DNA of 46,947 nucleotides from Paraglaciecola arctica BSs20135. Lineage in GTDB: Bacteria; Pseudomonadota; Gammaproteobacteria; Enterobacterales; Alteromonadaceae. The stretch is taken from positions 1 through 46,947 of the forward strand of contig NZ_BAEO01000063.1 of assembly GCF_000314995.1 (NCBI RefSeq), in the 5' to 3' direction. A program made the position numbers and the translations under genes. Below are positions 1 through 8,429 of this stretch, in pieces; within the stretch, counting starts at the first letter, position 1; every line of letters starts with the position of its first letter. The notes beneath the pieces were generated by a model. It saw only the letters and a list, made by a program, of their open reading frames with translations. It ran no database searches and was not told the origin of the DNA.

Positions 1-104
1 ATGGGGGATACAAAGAATTACCGCCACTAAGGATCATACATAACCAGCCAATAAAAGCAGCTGTGTGTGTCGAGCTTAAAGCACAAAAAAATCAAAAAAT
101 TATC

Positions 105-194
105 ACCACAGAGGAAAAGGAGAGCACAGAGAAAAAGACTTAATTCTTAACAATCTAGTTCTCTGTTTAGCGAAGCGCTTTGTACCTCTGTGGT
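105..194. repeat. Dispersed palindromic repeat, copy 1
   Basis: An intergenic element of about 90 bp bounded by perfect inverted ends, ACCACAGAGG and CCTCTGTGGT, with an inner AGCG-AAG-CGCT hairpin near the right side. A second copy in the same orientation lies at 5454-5535, so the two copies bracket the GH3 and polB genes. Similarity continues a little outside the core (GTGTCGAGCT at 67-76). No protein is encoded. It looks like a non-autonomous MITE/REP-type element. The rest of the first 349 bases shows only an operator-like site at 304-317. Confidence 0.75.
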
Positions 195-303
195 TCAAAC
201 GTTTTTAATACTGAAGTCAGGAAGTATTGTAGGATATTGGGTTTAGGCGCTTTAATAGATTGTCGGTTTTTATTGCTTAATTGGGAGCAGTTGTTTATTT
301 TTG

Positions 304-317
304 TGAAAACGTTTCCA
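304..317. promoter_or_regulatory. LacI-family operator-like palindrome
   Basis: TGAAAACGTTTCCA is a near-perfect palindrome with the central CG typical of LacI/GalR-family operators. It sits 32 bases before the start of the GH3 gene. LacI-type regulators control many glucoside-use genes in Alteromonadales, so sugar-responsive repression of the glucosidase is a reasonable inference. The regulator gene is not in the window. Confidence 0.5.
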
Positions 318-349
318 AAAAAAAGAAAATATAGGCCCTATTTTTACTA

Positions 350-2917
350 ATGATAAATATTAAATATAAGCAGATACTCACCTCTACAGCATTAATTTTA
401 CCACTATTAGCCTCCCTAGTCGTATATTCTGATACAAGTCATGAGCAGACAAGTGAAAAACTCAAACCTGTTTTTGCTGAAAAAATTACTGCCATAACTG
501 TTACACCTGAAAACTGGCCTAAACAAACATCTCCTATAAAACGTTCCCCAGAGCAAGAAGCTAAAATTGTTGAAATTTTAGCTAAGATGACTCTTGAAGA
601 AAAAGTCGGTCAGGTTATCCAAGGAGATATTGCTTCAGTCACACCACAAGAGGCCGGAGAATATAATTTAGGCTCAGTGTTAAACGGTGGCAGCAGTGCA
701 CCTAATGGCGATATTCACGCGCCACCAGAAGAATGGTTGCAACTGGCAGATGAATTTTACCAAGAATCAACAGATACCAGTGATGGTGGCGTGGGTATTC
801 CATTGTTATGGGGTATAGACGCGGTGCATGGTAATAACAATGTAGTGGGGGCGACTCTTTTTCCTCATAACATTGGTTTGGGGGCGGCGAATGATCCTAA
901 TCTGATGCGCAAGATCGGAGAAATCACGGCTAAAGAAATATTGGTGGTGGGCATTGATTGGACATTCGCACCTACTTTAGCTGTGGTACAAAATGATAAG
1001 TGGGGACGTACCTACGAGAGTTATTCTGAAAACCCTGAGATAGTAGCAAGTTTTGCAGGACCTTTAGTCGAAGGGATCCAAGGGAAAGTAAATAGCGATA
1101 ATTTTCTAAGCAAAAATCATTTATTAGCCAATGTTAAGCACTTTTTGGGCGATGGCGGTACCAAAGACGGAAAGGACCAAGGTGATACCCTTGTTAGTGA
1201 AGCCATCATGCGCGACATTCATGGTGCCGGTTATCCTCCAGCTATCCAGCACGGAGCACTAGTCGTTATGGCATCGTTTAATAGCTGGCACGGCAGAAAA
1301 ATGCATGGCAGCCGCGAAATGTTAAATGATATTTTGGTCGAACGTTTAGGCTTTGATGGCGTAGTCGTCGGCGATTGGAATGGCCATGGGCAGGTGGCGG
1401 GTTGCAGTAATGTGTCTTGTCCACAAGCGTTTAATGCTGGCTTAGATATGTTTATGGCCCCCGATAGCTGGAAAGAACTGTATAAAAACACCCTCAAACA
1501 AGTCAAGTCGGGTGAGATCAGTTTAGCGCGATTAGACGAAGCAGTGTCACGTATCTTACGAGTTAAATTACGTGCTGGTTTATTTGATGCTGGGTTACCA
1601 TCAAAACGTCCTTTTGCCAGTAAGTTCGAGTTATTGAGCTCTAGCGAACATAAAGCTGTTGCCAGAGAAGCGGTGCGAAAATCCTTAGTGTTACTCAAAA
1701 ATAATAATCAGTTGTTACCTCTGCAAGCTAATTCAAAAGTCTTGGTTGCTGGCGGCGGAGCTAATAATATTGCTCAACAATCGGGCGGTTGGACCTTAAG
1801 TTGGCAAGGTACAGGCAATAATAATTCACACTTCCCTAATGCTGAGTCAATTTATCAAGGTATTGAAAAAGCTGTTCAACAAGCTGGTGGACAAGTTGAA
1901 TTGAATGAGAATGGGGATTTCGAAACTAAACCTGATGTCGCCATAGTAGTGTTTGGCGAGCAACCCTACGCCGAATTTCAAGGTGATGTAACAGATTTAG
2001 ATTACAAACCTAATGCAGATTTAGCTTTATTAACATCACTTAAAGAGCAGGGTATTCCTACTGTGACTGTATTTTTGTCAGGCCGGGGTATGTGGGTAAA
2101 TCCTGAGTTGAATGTGTCTGATGCCTTTGTTGCAGCTTGGTTACCGGGTTCTGAGGGCGGCGGTGTGGCGGATTTATTGTTTAAAAATGCCCAGGGTAGT
2201 GTTCAATATGACTTTACTGGACGTTTGTCTTTTTCTTGGCCTGCCACTCCTCTTGATGTAGAAGTGAATATTGGTGATGAAAATTACCAACCGTTATTTG
2301 CTTATGGGTATGGATTGTCGGTAAAAGACAACCAAAATTTAGCGCTATTGAGTGAAGAAGTAGATCCTTCGGTTAGCCAAATTAATGATAGTCGATTCTT
2401 ATTTGCTGGTGATCCGGTTCAGCCTTGGCGTTTAGTGTTAAACGATGCAGGAGGTAACACCCAAGTTAGCGCTAGTTCACAAGCCAGTTCCTTGTCTAAG
2501 TTGTTGGTTGAAGCCAAAGATAACAAAGCACAAGAAGATGCTATGCAAGCTACTTGGAGCGGTGAAGCCAATCTATTAATACAAGGTAACCCAGTTGACT
2601 TAACCACAAAAATGGCTGCGGGGATGGCTCTTGCGTTTAACTACAATGTGCTGGAACAAGGTGCCAGCAAGATTATCTTAAGCACAGGGTGTGGTTTGGA
2701 TTGTGGCGGCGAACTAGATATCACCACATCACTAAAATCTAAGACAGGCCAAGGTTGGCAACAAGCAACTATTGCACTTAGCTGTTTTGCGAAGGCTGGC
2801 AGTAATATGCAGCAAGTGGATGTTCCATTTATATTGGCCTCTGACGCTGGATTGACAATACAATTAAGCGAAATAAAAATTGTAGCGGCTGAAAACATAG
2901 CAAATTGCGATCTCTAA
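350..2917 (+). CDS. GH3 exo-beta-glucosidase/glucanase, exported
   Basis: An 855-residue glycoside hydrolase family 3 protein that would remove glucose from the non-reducing ends of beta-glucans or cello/laminari-oligosaccharides. A hydrophobic segment (about residues 8-25) indicates export to the periplasm or envelope. The GH3 N-terminal barrel follows, with KHF at 263-265 and the nucleophile region VVVGDWNGHG, putting the catalytic Asp at about 342. The second GH3 domain covers roughly residues 430-680. A further C-terminal region of about 170 residues resembles the extra beta-sandwich of ExoP-type marine exo-1,3/1,4-beta-glucanases. Family and fold are clear; the exact linkage is not. No strong ribosome-binding site precedes the ATG. 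The LacI-like site upstream suggests sugar control. It stands alone between two repeat copies with polB. Confidence 0.9.
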   Translation: MINIKYKQILTSTALILPLLASLVVYSDTSHEQTSEKLKPVFAEKITAITVTPENWPKQTSPIKRSPEQEAKIVEILAKMTLEEKVGQVIQGDIASVTPQEAGEYNLGSVLNGGSSAPNGDIHAPPEEWLQLADEFYQESTDTSDGGVGIPLLWGIDAVHGNNNVVGATLFPHNIGLGAANDPNLMRKIGEITAKEILVVGIDWTFAPTLAVVQNDKWGRTYESYSENPEIVASFAGPLVEGIQGKVNSDNFLSKNHLLANVKHFLGDGGTKDGKDQGDTLVSEAIMRDIHGAGYPPAIQHGALVVMASFNSWHGRKMHGSREMLNDILVERLGFDGVVVGDWNGHGQVAGCSNVSCPQAFNAGLDMFMAPDSWKELYKNTLKQVKSGEISLARLDEAVSRILRVKLRAGLFDAGLPSKRPFASKFELLSSSEHKAVAREAVRKSLVLLKNNNQLLPLQANSKVLVAGGGANNIAQQSGGWTLSWQGTGNNNSHFPNAESIYQGIEKAVQQAGGQVELNENGDFETKPDVAIVVFGEQPYAEFQGDVTDLDYKPNADLALLTSLKEQGIPTVTVFLSGRGMWVNPELNVSDAFVAAWLPGSEGGGVADLLFKNAQGSVQYDFTGRLSFSWPATPLDVEVNIGDENYQPLFAYGYGLSVKDNQNLALLSEEVDPSVSQINDSRFLFAGDPVQPWRLVLNDAGGNTQVSASSQASSLSKLLVEAKDNKAQEDAMQATWSGEANLLIQGNPVDLTTKMAAGMALAFNYNVLEQGASKIILSTGCGLDCGGELDITTSLKSKTGQGWQQATIALSCFAKAGSNMQQVDVPFILASDAGLTIQLSEIKIVAAENIANCDL

Positions 2918-2943
2918 CTACTTCCCATAACCCAAAATTTCCG

Positions 2944-2980
2944 AGGCATAGGTGCACAGCATTGCTGTATGTCTATGCCT
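2944..2980. other. Imperfect hairpin between GH3 gene and polB
   Basis: AGGCATAG and CTATGCCT enclose a second inverted pair (ACAGCA/TGCTGT). The hairpin starts 27 bases after the GH3 stop and lacks a T-run, so it may be a weak terminator or an mRNA 3' stabiliser. No convincing LexA box was found before polB. Confidence 0.4.
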
Positions 2981-3050
2981 TGGCTTGCTTTCTAGTACAA
3001 TTACCCTTACCTTGCCGTCAATTGAATTTTTAGAAGCCTAGATCCCAATT

Positions 3051-5402
3051 ATGAACGTCTCCTTAGAGGGATTTATTCTTACTGCTCGCTCTATTGAACG
3101 CCAAGGTAAAACCTATATTGAATTCTGGTTTACCACTCAAAATGGTGTAGTAAAAGGGATCTCAACAGCGCAACAAGCTTTGTTTTTTATCGAGCAAAAA
3201 GATCAGGCTCAAACATCGCGACTGCTAAAACAAAATAACATTGAACACAGTTATAAACCCTTAGATTTACAAACCTTTGAACATCAGACCGTGGGTGCTG
3301 TGTACTTTGATAAAAATAACTCACTTTATAAAGCTAAAACATTACTAAAGCAGCACCAGATTAGCTGTTTCGAAGATGATATACGTTTAACCGAACGTTA
3401 TTTGATGGAGCGCTTTGTGTATGGCAGTGCTGTTTTTACGGGCAAGCAAGATAGCCAGAAACCAGCAGTACTTTTTGATATTCAATGTAAACCTAGCCAA
3501 TTTGTACCGAAATTCAAGCTATTATCCATTGATATTGAATGCAGTGAACACGGAGAGTTGTTCTCAATTGGCCTAGCCAGCGATACCTACAAATGTGTAT
3601 TAATGATTGGCGAGGCGCAAATAGCTGATGACTGGATCCATTGGGTCGCCGATGAAAAGGCCTTGTTGCAGCAGTTTGTAATGCAAGTGAGTCAAATCGA
3701 TCCAGATATTATTATTGGTTGGAACGTTGTCAATTTTGATTTTCGTTTGTTGATTAAACGTGCCACTTTGCATCAGGTCAAATTGACTTTGGGACGGGAT
3801 AATCAAGCTATTTCATGGCGAGATGCTAGAAACGAAGTGAATCAGGGGTTTGTATCCATGCCCGGCAGGGTAATCGTTGATGGTATCGATGCTCTAAAAA
3901 CAGCTACCTATCAGTTTGACAGTTTCAGCCTAGAAAATGTTGCTCAAACCCTATTAAGTAAAGGTAAAAAGACTGAAGACGTTGACGATAGGCTTGCCCA
4001 GATTGTGCATGATTTCAATCACAATAAAGTTAAGCTAGCTGAATACAACCTACAAGACTGCCAGTTAGTGTTAGATATTTTTGAGCACACAAAAGTATTA
4101 GACTTTTTAACTTTACGTAGTCAGCTAACCGGCCTTGAATTGGACCGAATGGGCGGTTCGGTGGCCGCTTTTATCAATCTGTACTTACCCAAACTTCATC
4201 GCGCAGGATACATCGCTCCTAATCGCCCACAGGATGGCGGTTTAGCTAGTCCAGGTGGTTATGTGATGAGCTCGAAGCCGGGGTTATATAAAAACGTCTT
4301 GGTACTGGATTTTAAGAGTTTGTACCCTTCTATCATGCGTACCTTTAAAATTGACCCTCTTGGTTTAGTCGAGGGTTTATTGTCCCCAGAGCAAGCTATT
4401 GAAGGTTATAAGGGGGCTAAATTCAGTCGCGATAAACATTTCTTACCAGAAATTATTACCTCTCTTTGGCAGCAGCGTGATGAAGCTAAGAAAAACCAAG
4501 ATGCTGCACGCAGTCAAGCCATAAAAATTCTGATGAATTCCTTTTATGGTGTATTAGGCTCAGGTGGTTGCCCGTTTTATGACACTCGGTTAGCCAGCTC
4601 AATCACTATGCGTGGTCATGACATTATGCAAACAACAGCGAAATGGATCGAACAAGCGGGTTACCAAGTGATTTATGGTGATACCGACTCGACTTTTGTG
4701 TGGTTGCAAGGAGAACATACAGCTCCACAGGCGGATCAAATTGGCCAATCTCTTGTTCTTGAAATTAACCAAAAATGGCAAGCTAACATTCGTCAACAAC
4801 ATCAACTAGATTGTGATTTAGAAATAGAATTTGAAACCCATTTTAGCCAGTTTTTAATGCCCACTATCCGTGGTTCAGAGCTAGGCAGTAAAAAGCGTTA
4901 TGCAGGATTAAAAACCACAAAAGATGGTGACGAACTGGTATTTAAAGGTTTGGAAACGGTTCGCTCAGATTGGACGCAATTGGCTAAGGGCTTTCAACTC
5001 ACGCTATATAAAATGGTTTTTGCAGGGCAAAGTGTTGAAGATTATTTGCTGAAAATCATCGACGATACTCGCTCTGGCATGCTTGATGAACAACTAGTTT
5101 ATCGCAAACGTATTCGCCGCAGGTTAGATCTTTATGTAAAAAATGTACCACCACACGTGAAAGCGGCAAGATTGGCTGACCAACAAAACAAAGCATTAGG
5201 CAAAACACTCAGATACCAACACAAAGGTTGGATATCTTATGTGATCACTGTCAATGGCCCACAACCAATAGAATACCTAAGCAGTCAAATAGATTATGAG
5301 CACTACGTAGATAAACAAATCAAACCTATAGCTGAAGGAATATTACCCTTTATACATTTATCCTTCGAAGATATGACCAGTCAACAAATGGGGTTGTTTT
5401 AA
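3051..5402 (+). CDS. polB: DNA polymerase II (family B)
   Basis: A 783-residue family B DNA polymerase, the same length as E. coli Pol II, which restarts replication and bypasses lesions with proofreading. The 3'-5' exonuclease motifs are intact: Exo I SIDIEC (Asp161), Exo II NVVNFDF (Asp230), Exo III YNLQDCQ (Asp336). The polymerase motifs are also intact: A DFKSLYPSIM from Asp420, B KILMNSFYG, and C YGDTDS at 542-547. The last residues, QQMGLF, match the beta-clamp-binding tail of Pol II. The start is the ATG at 3051. In E. coli the gene is SOS-induced, but no clear CTGT-N8-ACAG box is visible here. It converges on dsbA. Confidence 0.97.
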   Translation: MNVSLEGFILTARSIERQGKTYIEFWFTTQNGVVKGISTAQQALFFIEQKDQAQTSRLLKQNNIEHSYKPLDLQTFEHQTVGAVYFDKNNSLYKAKTLLKQHQISCFEDDIRLTERYLMERFVYGSAVFTGKQDSQKPAVLFDIQCKPSQFVPKFKLLSIDIECSEHGELFSIGLASDTYKCVLMIGEAQIADDWIHWVADEKALLQQFVMQVSQIDPDIIIGWNVVNFDFRLLIKRATLHQVKLTLGRDNQAISWRDARNEVNQGFVSMPGRVIVDGIDALKTATYQFDSFSLENVAQTLLSKGKKTEDVDDRLAQIVHDFNHNKVKLAEYNLQDCQLVLDIFEHTKVLDFLTLRSQLTGLELDRMGGSVAAFINLYLPKLHRAGYIAPNRPQDGGLASPGGYVMSSKPGLYKNVLVLDFKSLYPSIMRTFKIDPLGLVEGLLSPEQAIEGYKGAKFSRDKHFLPEIITSLWQQRDEAKKNQDAARSQAIKILMNSFYGVLGSGGCPFYDTRLASSITMRGHDIMQTTAKWIEQAGYQVIYGDTDSTFVWLQGEHTAPQADQIGQSLVLEINQKWQANIRQQHQLDCDLEIEFETHFSQFLMPTIRGSELGSKKRYAGLKTTKDGDELVFKGLETVRSDWTQLAKGFQLTLYKMVFAGQSVEDYLLKIIDDTRSGMLDEQLVYRKRIRRRLDLYVKNVPPHVKAARLADQQNKALGKTLRYQHKGWISYVITVNGPQPIEYLSSQIDYEHYVDKQIKPIAEGILPFIHLSFEDMTSQQMGLF

Positions 5403-5453
5403 AGCTGCTTCGAGTGTCGAGCTGAAAACTAGAGAAAAAAACAAAAGCTTATC

Positions 5454-5535
5454 ACCACAGAGGAAAAGGAGAGCACAGAGAAATACAATTTAAATCTTTT
5501 CCTCTGTGAAGCGAAGCGCTCTGTGCCCCTGTGGT
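5454..5535. repeat. Dispersed palindromic repeat, copy 2
   Basis: Second copy of the element at 105-194, same orientation. The ends are ACCACAGAGG and CCCCTGTGGT (one mismatch). An inner pair GCACAGAG/CTCTGTGC is intact here but decayed in copy 1. The GCGAAGCGCT hairpin and the outside words GTGTCGAGCT (upstream) and TTCAAA (downstream) are shared. It fills the space after the polB stop. Confidence 0.75.
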
Positions 5536-5573
5536 TCAAATTCTTTAATGTGTTTATTTCTAAATTTAGAATT

Positions 5574-5600
5574 AAAAAAGCCAGTTGCATAGCAACTGGC
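5574..5600 (-). terminator. Rho-independent terminator of dsbA
   Basis: Read on the minus strand, GCCAGTTG, a short loop and CAACTGGC form a strong stem followed by a run of six T. It lies about 80 bases past the dsbA stop, beyond the heptamer repeat. Confidence 0.85.
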
Positions 5601-5619
5601 TTAAAGGTTTATCATTTTG

Positions 5620-5675
5620 CGAAGCTCGAAGCTCGAAGCTCGAAGCTCGAAGCTCGAAGCTCGAAGCTCGAAGCT
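5620..5675. repeat. 8 x 7-bp tandem repeat (CGAAGCT)
   Basis: Eight perfect head-to-tail copies of CGAAGCT lie between the dsbA stop and its terminator, so they are transcribed in the dsbA 3' UTR. A 7-bp unit outside a coding frame suggests slippage-prone DNA. Each unit contains AGCT, so the RNA could fold back on itself in many registers. Confidence 0.9.
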
Positions 5676-5678
5676 GAT

Positions 5679-6302
5679 TTATTTCTTATTTGATAAGAAC
5701 ACAATCAAATCAACCATGTCATCTTGGTTCATATCTTTAGTGAAGGTCGCTTGATATTTGCCGTTAACAATAAAGTTTGGCACGCTGGTGACGTATTGGC
5801 GGTATTCTTGAACAGCCTTGTTATTCATTTTTAATCTGCTATTTACGCCAAAGCTAGACATCATTTTGTCAAAGTCTTCAGGTTCAACACCATTTACAAT
5901 AAAAATATTTTTTAAGTCTTTAATACCAGCTATGTTCGATCGGGATACGTGAATATAATTAAAGATGGCTTGAATAAGCGCATCATCTTTTTTCAACTCT
6001 CTGGCTACCATCATAGCTTTAGTTGCATCGTCCTGAATGGCTGAACTGGTGAAGCCCATAAAGTTAACGTGAATTTTTTTAAATTCAACATCATCGGCTA
6101 ATTTGGTTTTCATGTTCTTAACTATGGGTTCAAAATTAAAACAATGGCCGCACCAAAACGAAAAGAATTCCATTACTTCTTTTTTCTCAGTGGCTTTATC
6201 TGAGATGATTTTGTAGTGCGTGTCTTCGCGCCATTTTTCTTGGGCACAGGCTTGCAATGGCAGCAATAAAGTTAAACTGAGTAACAACAATATTTTTTTC
6301 AT
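5679..6302 (-). CDS. dsbA: Thiol:disulfide interchange protein DsbA
   Basis: A 207-residue periplasmic oxidase that introduces disulfides into exported proteins. The signal peptide is MKKILLLLSLTLLLPLQACA. The thioredoxin-fold active site is FWCGHCFNFEP (Cys51 and Cys54, with Gly-His between, unlike the CPHC of E. coli DsbA). The cis-proline loop TSVPNF lies near the C-terminus. Length fits the DsbA family (about 208). LQAC resembles a weak lipobox, but ordinary signal-peptidase cleavage is more likely. It is monocistronic, with its own terminator beyond a tandem repeat. srkA, often next to dsbA in other gammaproteobacteria, lies 2 kb upstream on the same strand. Confidence 0.93.
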   Translation of the reverse strand: MKKILLLLSLTLLLPLQACAQEKWREDTHYKIISDKATEKKEVMEFFSFWCGHCFNFEPIVKNMKTKLADDVEFKKIHVNFMGFTSSAIQDDATKAMMVARELKKDDALIQAIFNYIHVSRSNIAGIKDLKNIFIVNGVEPEDFDKMMSSFGVNSRLKMNNKAVQEYRQYVTSVPNFIVNGKYQATFTKDMNQDDMVDLIVFLSNKK

Positions 6303-6384
6303 AATATTTCACAACTAAATTAAAATTTGAAGCAAGATTAGCATAGCTTCTAAAAAAATCCGATAGGACTTTGTAAGCAAGTAT

Positions 6385-6410
6385 AAAAAACGCTCCACGA
6401 AGGAGCGTTT
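6385..6410 (-). terminator. Rho-independent terminator of the porin gene
   Basis: On the minus strand AAACGCTCC and GGAGCGTTT pair around a 5-base loop and run into six T. It lies about 22 bases after the porin stop. Confidence 0.9.
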
Positions 6411-6431
6411 GAGGAGCTTCTAAATAGCTGT

Positions 6432-7553
6432 TTAGAAAATATAGTTTACCGCAACACGTAATAATGTAGTTTCAGCATCATTAAGTTTGTTGTCATATCG
6501 GCTCAAGTCGGTTTTAAACGCAACGTTTGTATCGAAGTCATAGCGTAAACCTAAGGTAATGACGTTATGTTTATTAAATGAACCTTCTTGTAACCCACGT
6601 ACTAAGCCTTCAATCCCTGCTTTATTAGCGTCAGGAAGAGGAAGTGCGTTTACTTGATCAAGAAACTTATACTCTTTACTGTCGAAATTTTCATAAGTCA
6701 CTGAAGGTGTGAATTTGCCCAAACGTAAACCTGCAGTAACGTAATAAGCATCAGATTTTGGGTTAAAAGACTTTTCTGTTTCTAATATTGTGATTTCACC
6801 ACTTACAAACCAATCATATTTATCAACTTCTAATCCAAGACCTAAAAAAGGTGATGTGTCGTTTTCATAGGCCAAATTGTTATACAACTCAGTCAATCCT
6901 AAGTCATTCAATACACTTATGGCTTCTGTTATAGCTGCACTATCTAAAGTTACTTTAGATGTTCCATATACGGCTCTGGCCTTAAACCAATCGTTCACTG
7001 CTTCAACAGAAAATACCGCTGTATTGTTTGCTACAAATTTAACATTGTCGTTATCAACAGTTATTTTTCCTAGAGCAAGTTGCGTATTATATTCCCAGTC
7101 ACCCGCATAAGTACTGTAATCAAATCTTACGCCATCAATATTGTTAAACTCTACGTCATAAACTGCCCGAGGCGCATTAACCCAATGATATGAATAACCA
7201 ACATCTAGAGACGCGGAGTATTTAAACAATGGCAAGCGTAGACGCCCAGCTGAAATGCTCAGCTTATCCGTTGCTTGATAAGTCATATAAGCCCACGCAA
7301 CCTTGGCTTCATAATCGTCTTCGCCACGGGCTAATATTTGTCCTGTGGCCGTCATTTTTTCATTGATATCACCCGTTATTTGGATGGCAAATGAGCTCTC
7401 TTCAGAAAAGCTAATTTTGTCTTCATAACCATATACGGTGTCATCGCTGCTGGTAATTCCGCCGATTAGATTGGCGAAACCGTTGATACGTACTTCTGCT
7501 TGAGCAGTAAATGTGCTGGCGGTCAAAGCCGCGATAGTTAATAATTTTTTCAT
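6432..7553 (-). CDS. Outer-membrane porin-like protein
   Basis: A 373-residue beta-barrel protein. It has a clear signal peptide (MKKLLTIAALTASTFTAQA) followed by EVRINGFANL, and ends in NYIF, the terminal aromatic typical of BAM-folded porins. Alternating hydrophobic strands and the short SAGRLRLPLF segment fit the Gram-negative or phosphate-selective porin-like families. It follows the small PstS-like gene by 14 bases and ends at a strong terminator, so the two form an operon. That pairing suggests a role in phosphate or other anion uptake, but the substrate cannot be read from the sequence. Confidence 0.75.
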   Translation of the reverse strand: MKKLLTIAALTASTFTAQAEVRINGFANLIGGITSSDDTVYGYEDKISFSEESSFAIQITGDINEKMTATGQILARGEDDYEAKVAWAYMTYQATDKLSISAGRLRLPLFKYSASLDVGYSYHWVNAPRAVYDVEFNNIDGVRFDYSTYAGDWEYNTQLALGKITVDNDNVKFVANNTAVFSVEAVNDWFKARAVYGTSKVTLDSAAITEAISVLNDLGLTELYNNLAYENDTSPFLGLGLEVDKYDWFVSGEITILETEKSFNPKSDAYYVTAGLRLGKFTPSVTYENFDSKEYKFLDQVNALPLPDANKAGIEGLVRGLQEGSFNKHNVITLGLRYDFDTNVAFKTDLSRYDNKLNDAETTLLRVAVNYIF

Positions 7554-7567
7554 AATAAAGCTCCTAA

Positions 7568-7996
7568 TTAGTTCAACGAAATGACTTTAACGGCACCAGA
7601 AACTGATGCGCTGTCTACATAACCAATGGCATTCGGATTATCTGCCACTATGGCCAGTACCGCTGCATCGTTGTCTAATTCTTTAGGTGGTATACCTTTT
7701 CCTGTAAATACCAATTTTGACCAGTAAGCGGCAATTTGAGTCGAGCTACGGCCTAAGGTGTTAGTATCGAAAGAATCACGAGCTGCAGAAGAGGGCACTT
7801 GGTTTATGGGCAAAACTTCTTTGCCATTAGAAAACTTTTTCTCTTTGCCTAGGAATATTCGCTGAACGATTTTTGCATCTAATGCAGCGTCATTGCTTGG
7901 ATGTACCACTACCACTACTTCAGCTATAGATAAGAATGAAATAGAGTAAGCTAGCGCTGCGCCTATGAGTGTTTTTGAAAATTTCTTAGTGTTCAT
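7568..7996 (-). CDS. Small PstS-like periplasmic protein
   Basis: A 142-residue protein with a signal peptide (cleavage near SIAEV) and one domain like half of a phosphate ABC-transporter binding protein. Recognisable segments are RIFLGKEKKF, NQVPSSAARDSF, YWSKLVFTGKGIPP and NPNAIGYVD. True PstS has two lobes and about 320 residues, so this is the single-domain type common in Vibrio, Shewanella and Alteromonas. No permease or ATPase genes are adjacent; instead a porin follows at once. A palindrome 28 bases upstream may be its control site. Phosphate binding is inferred only from family resemblance. Confidence 0.75.
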   Translation of the reverse strand: MNTKKFSKTLIGAALAYSISFLSIAEVVVVVHPSNDAALDAKIVQRIFLGKEKKFSNGKEVLPINQVPSSAARDSFDTNTLGRSSTQIAAYWSKLVFTGKGIPPKELDNDAAVLAIVADNPNAIGYVDSASVSGAVKVISLN

Positions 7997-8024
7997 GTGT
8001 GTTACCTATGTGTAGGTTCATTAA

Positions 8025-8047
8025 GTATAATTTTCGTAAAATTATAC
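8025..8047. promoter_or_regulatory. Perfect palindrome before the PstS-like gene
   Basis: GTATAATTTT, a 3-base centre and AAAATTATAC form a perfect 10-bp inverted repeat. It starts 28 bases before the ATG of the minus-strand gene, where an operator or promoter would lie. It does not resemble a Pho box. The rest of 8048-8429 is very AT-rich and holds only a possible gene remnant at 8205-8297. Confidence 0.4.
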
Positions 8048-8204
8048 GTTTTTACCAAACGTCAACTATTGCCTTTTAATTTTAAATTACAAAATTGTTT
8101 TTATAAAACAAAGGCTTATAGTGTTCTTGTTATTCACCGAAAATTTGACGGGCATATTATGATATAAATTTTGAAAGGTTTGAGTATGTAAAAATATACT
8201 TACA

Positions 8205-8297
8205 TATGAACAGCAATCGCTAAAACCGCCATTTGGAACTATTGAAGAAACTTCATTTGATTTTTTTGAATGGTTTTACCTTGATAAACACTATTAA
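8205..8297 (+). pseudogene. Possible C-terminal gene remnant
   Basis: A 30-codon open stretch begins YEQQSLKPPFGTIEET, runs through FDFFEWFYL and ends DKHY before TAA. It reads like real protein, rich in acidic and aromatic residues, but has no start codon and is closed by a stop a few codons upstream. I do not recognise the family. It may be the tail of a lost gene or chance. Confidence 0.2.
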
Positions 8298-8429
8298 CTT
8301 ATTGTTATATATATAAAATACAATATGTGGCTGATATCAATGCTACTTTAGTATTCTTCATGTTCACAATAAACAAGAATGTCTATGTACTCGCAAGTTA
8401 TGTCTCGTTAAGTACTAATGTGGTTATGT

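Noticed and set aside
2918-3050. LexA box before polB
   Set aside because: A CTGT is present but no CTGT-N8-ACAG palindrome; the visible symmetry is a hairpin instead.
5620-5675. Possible CRISPR-like array
   Set aside because: The 7-bp units are directly joined with no spacers.
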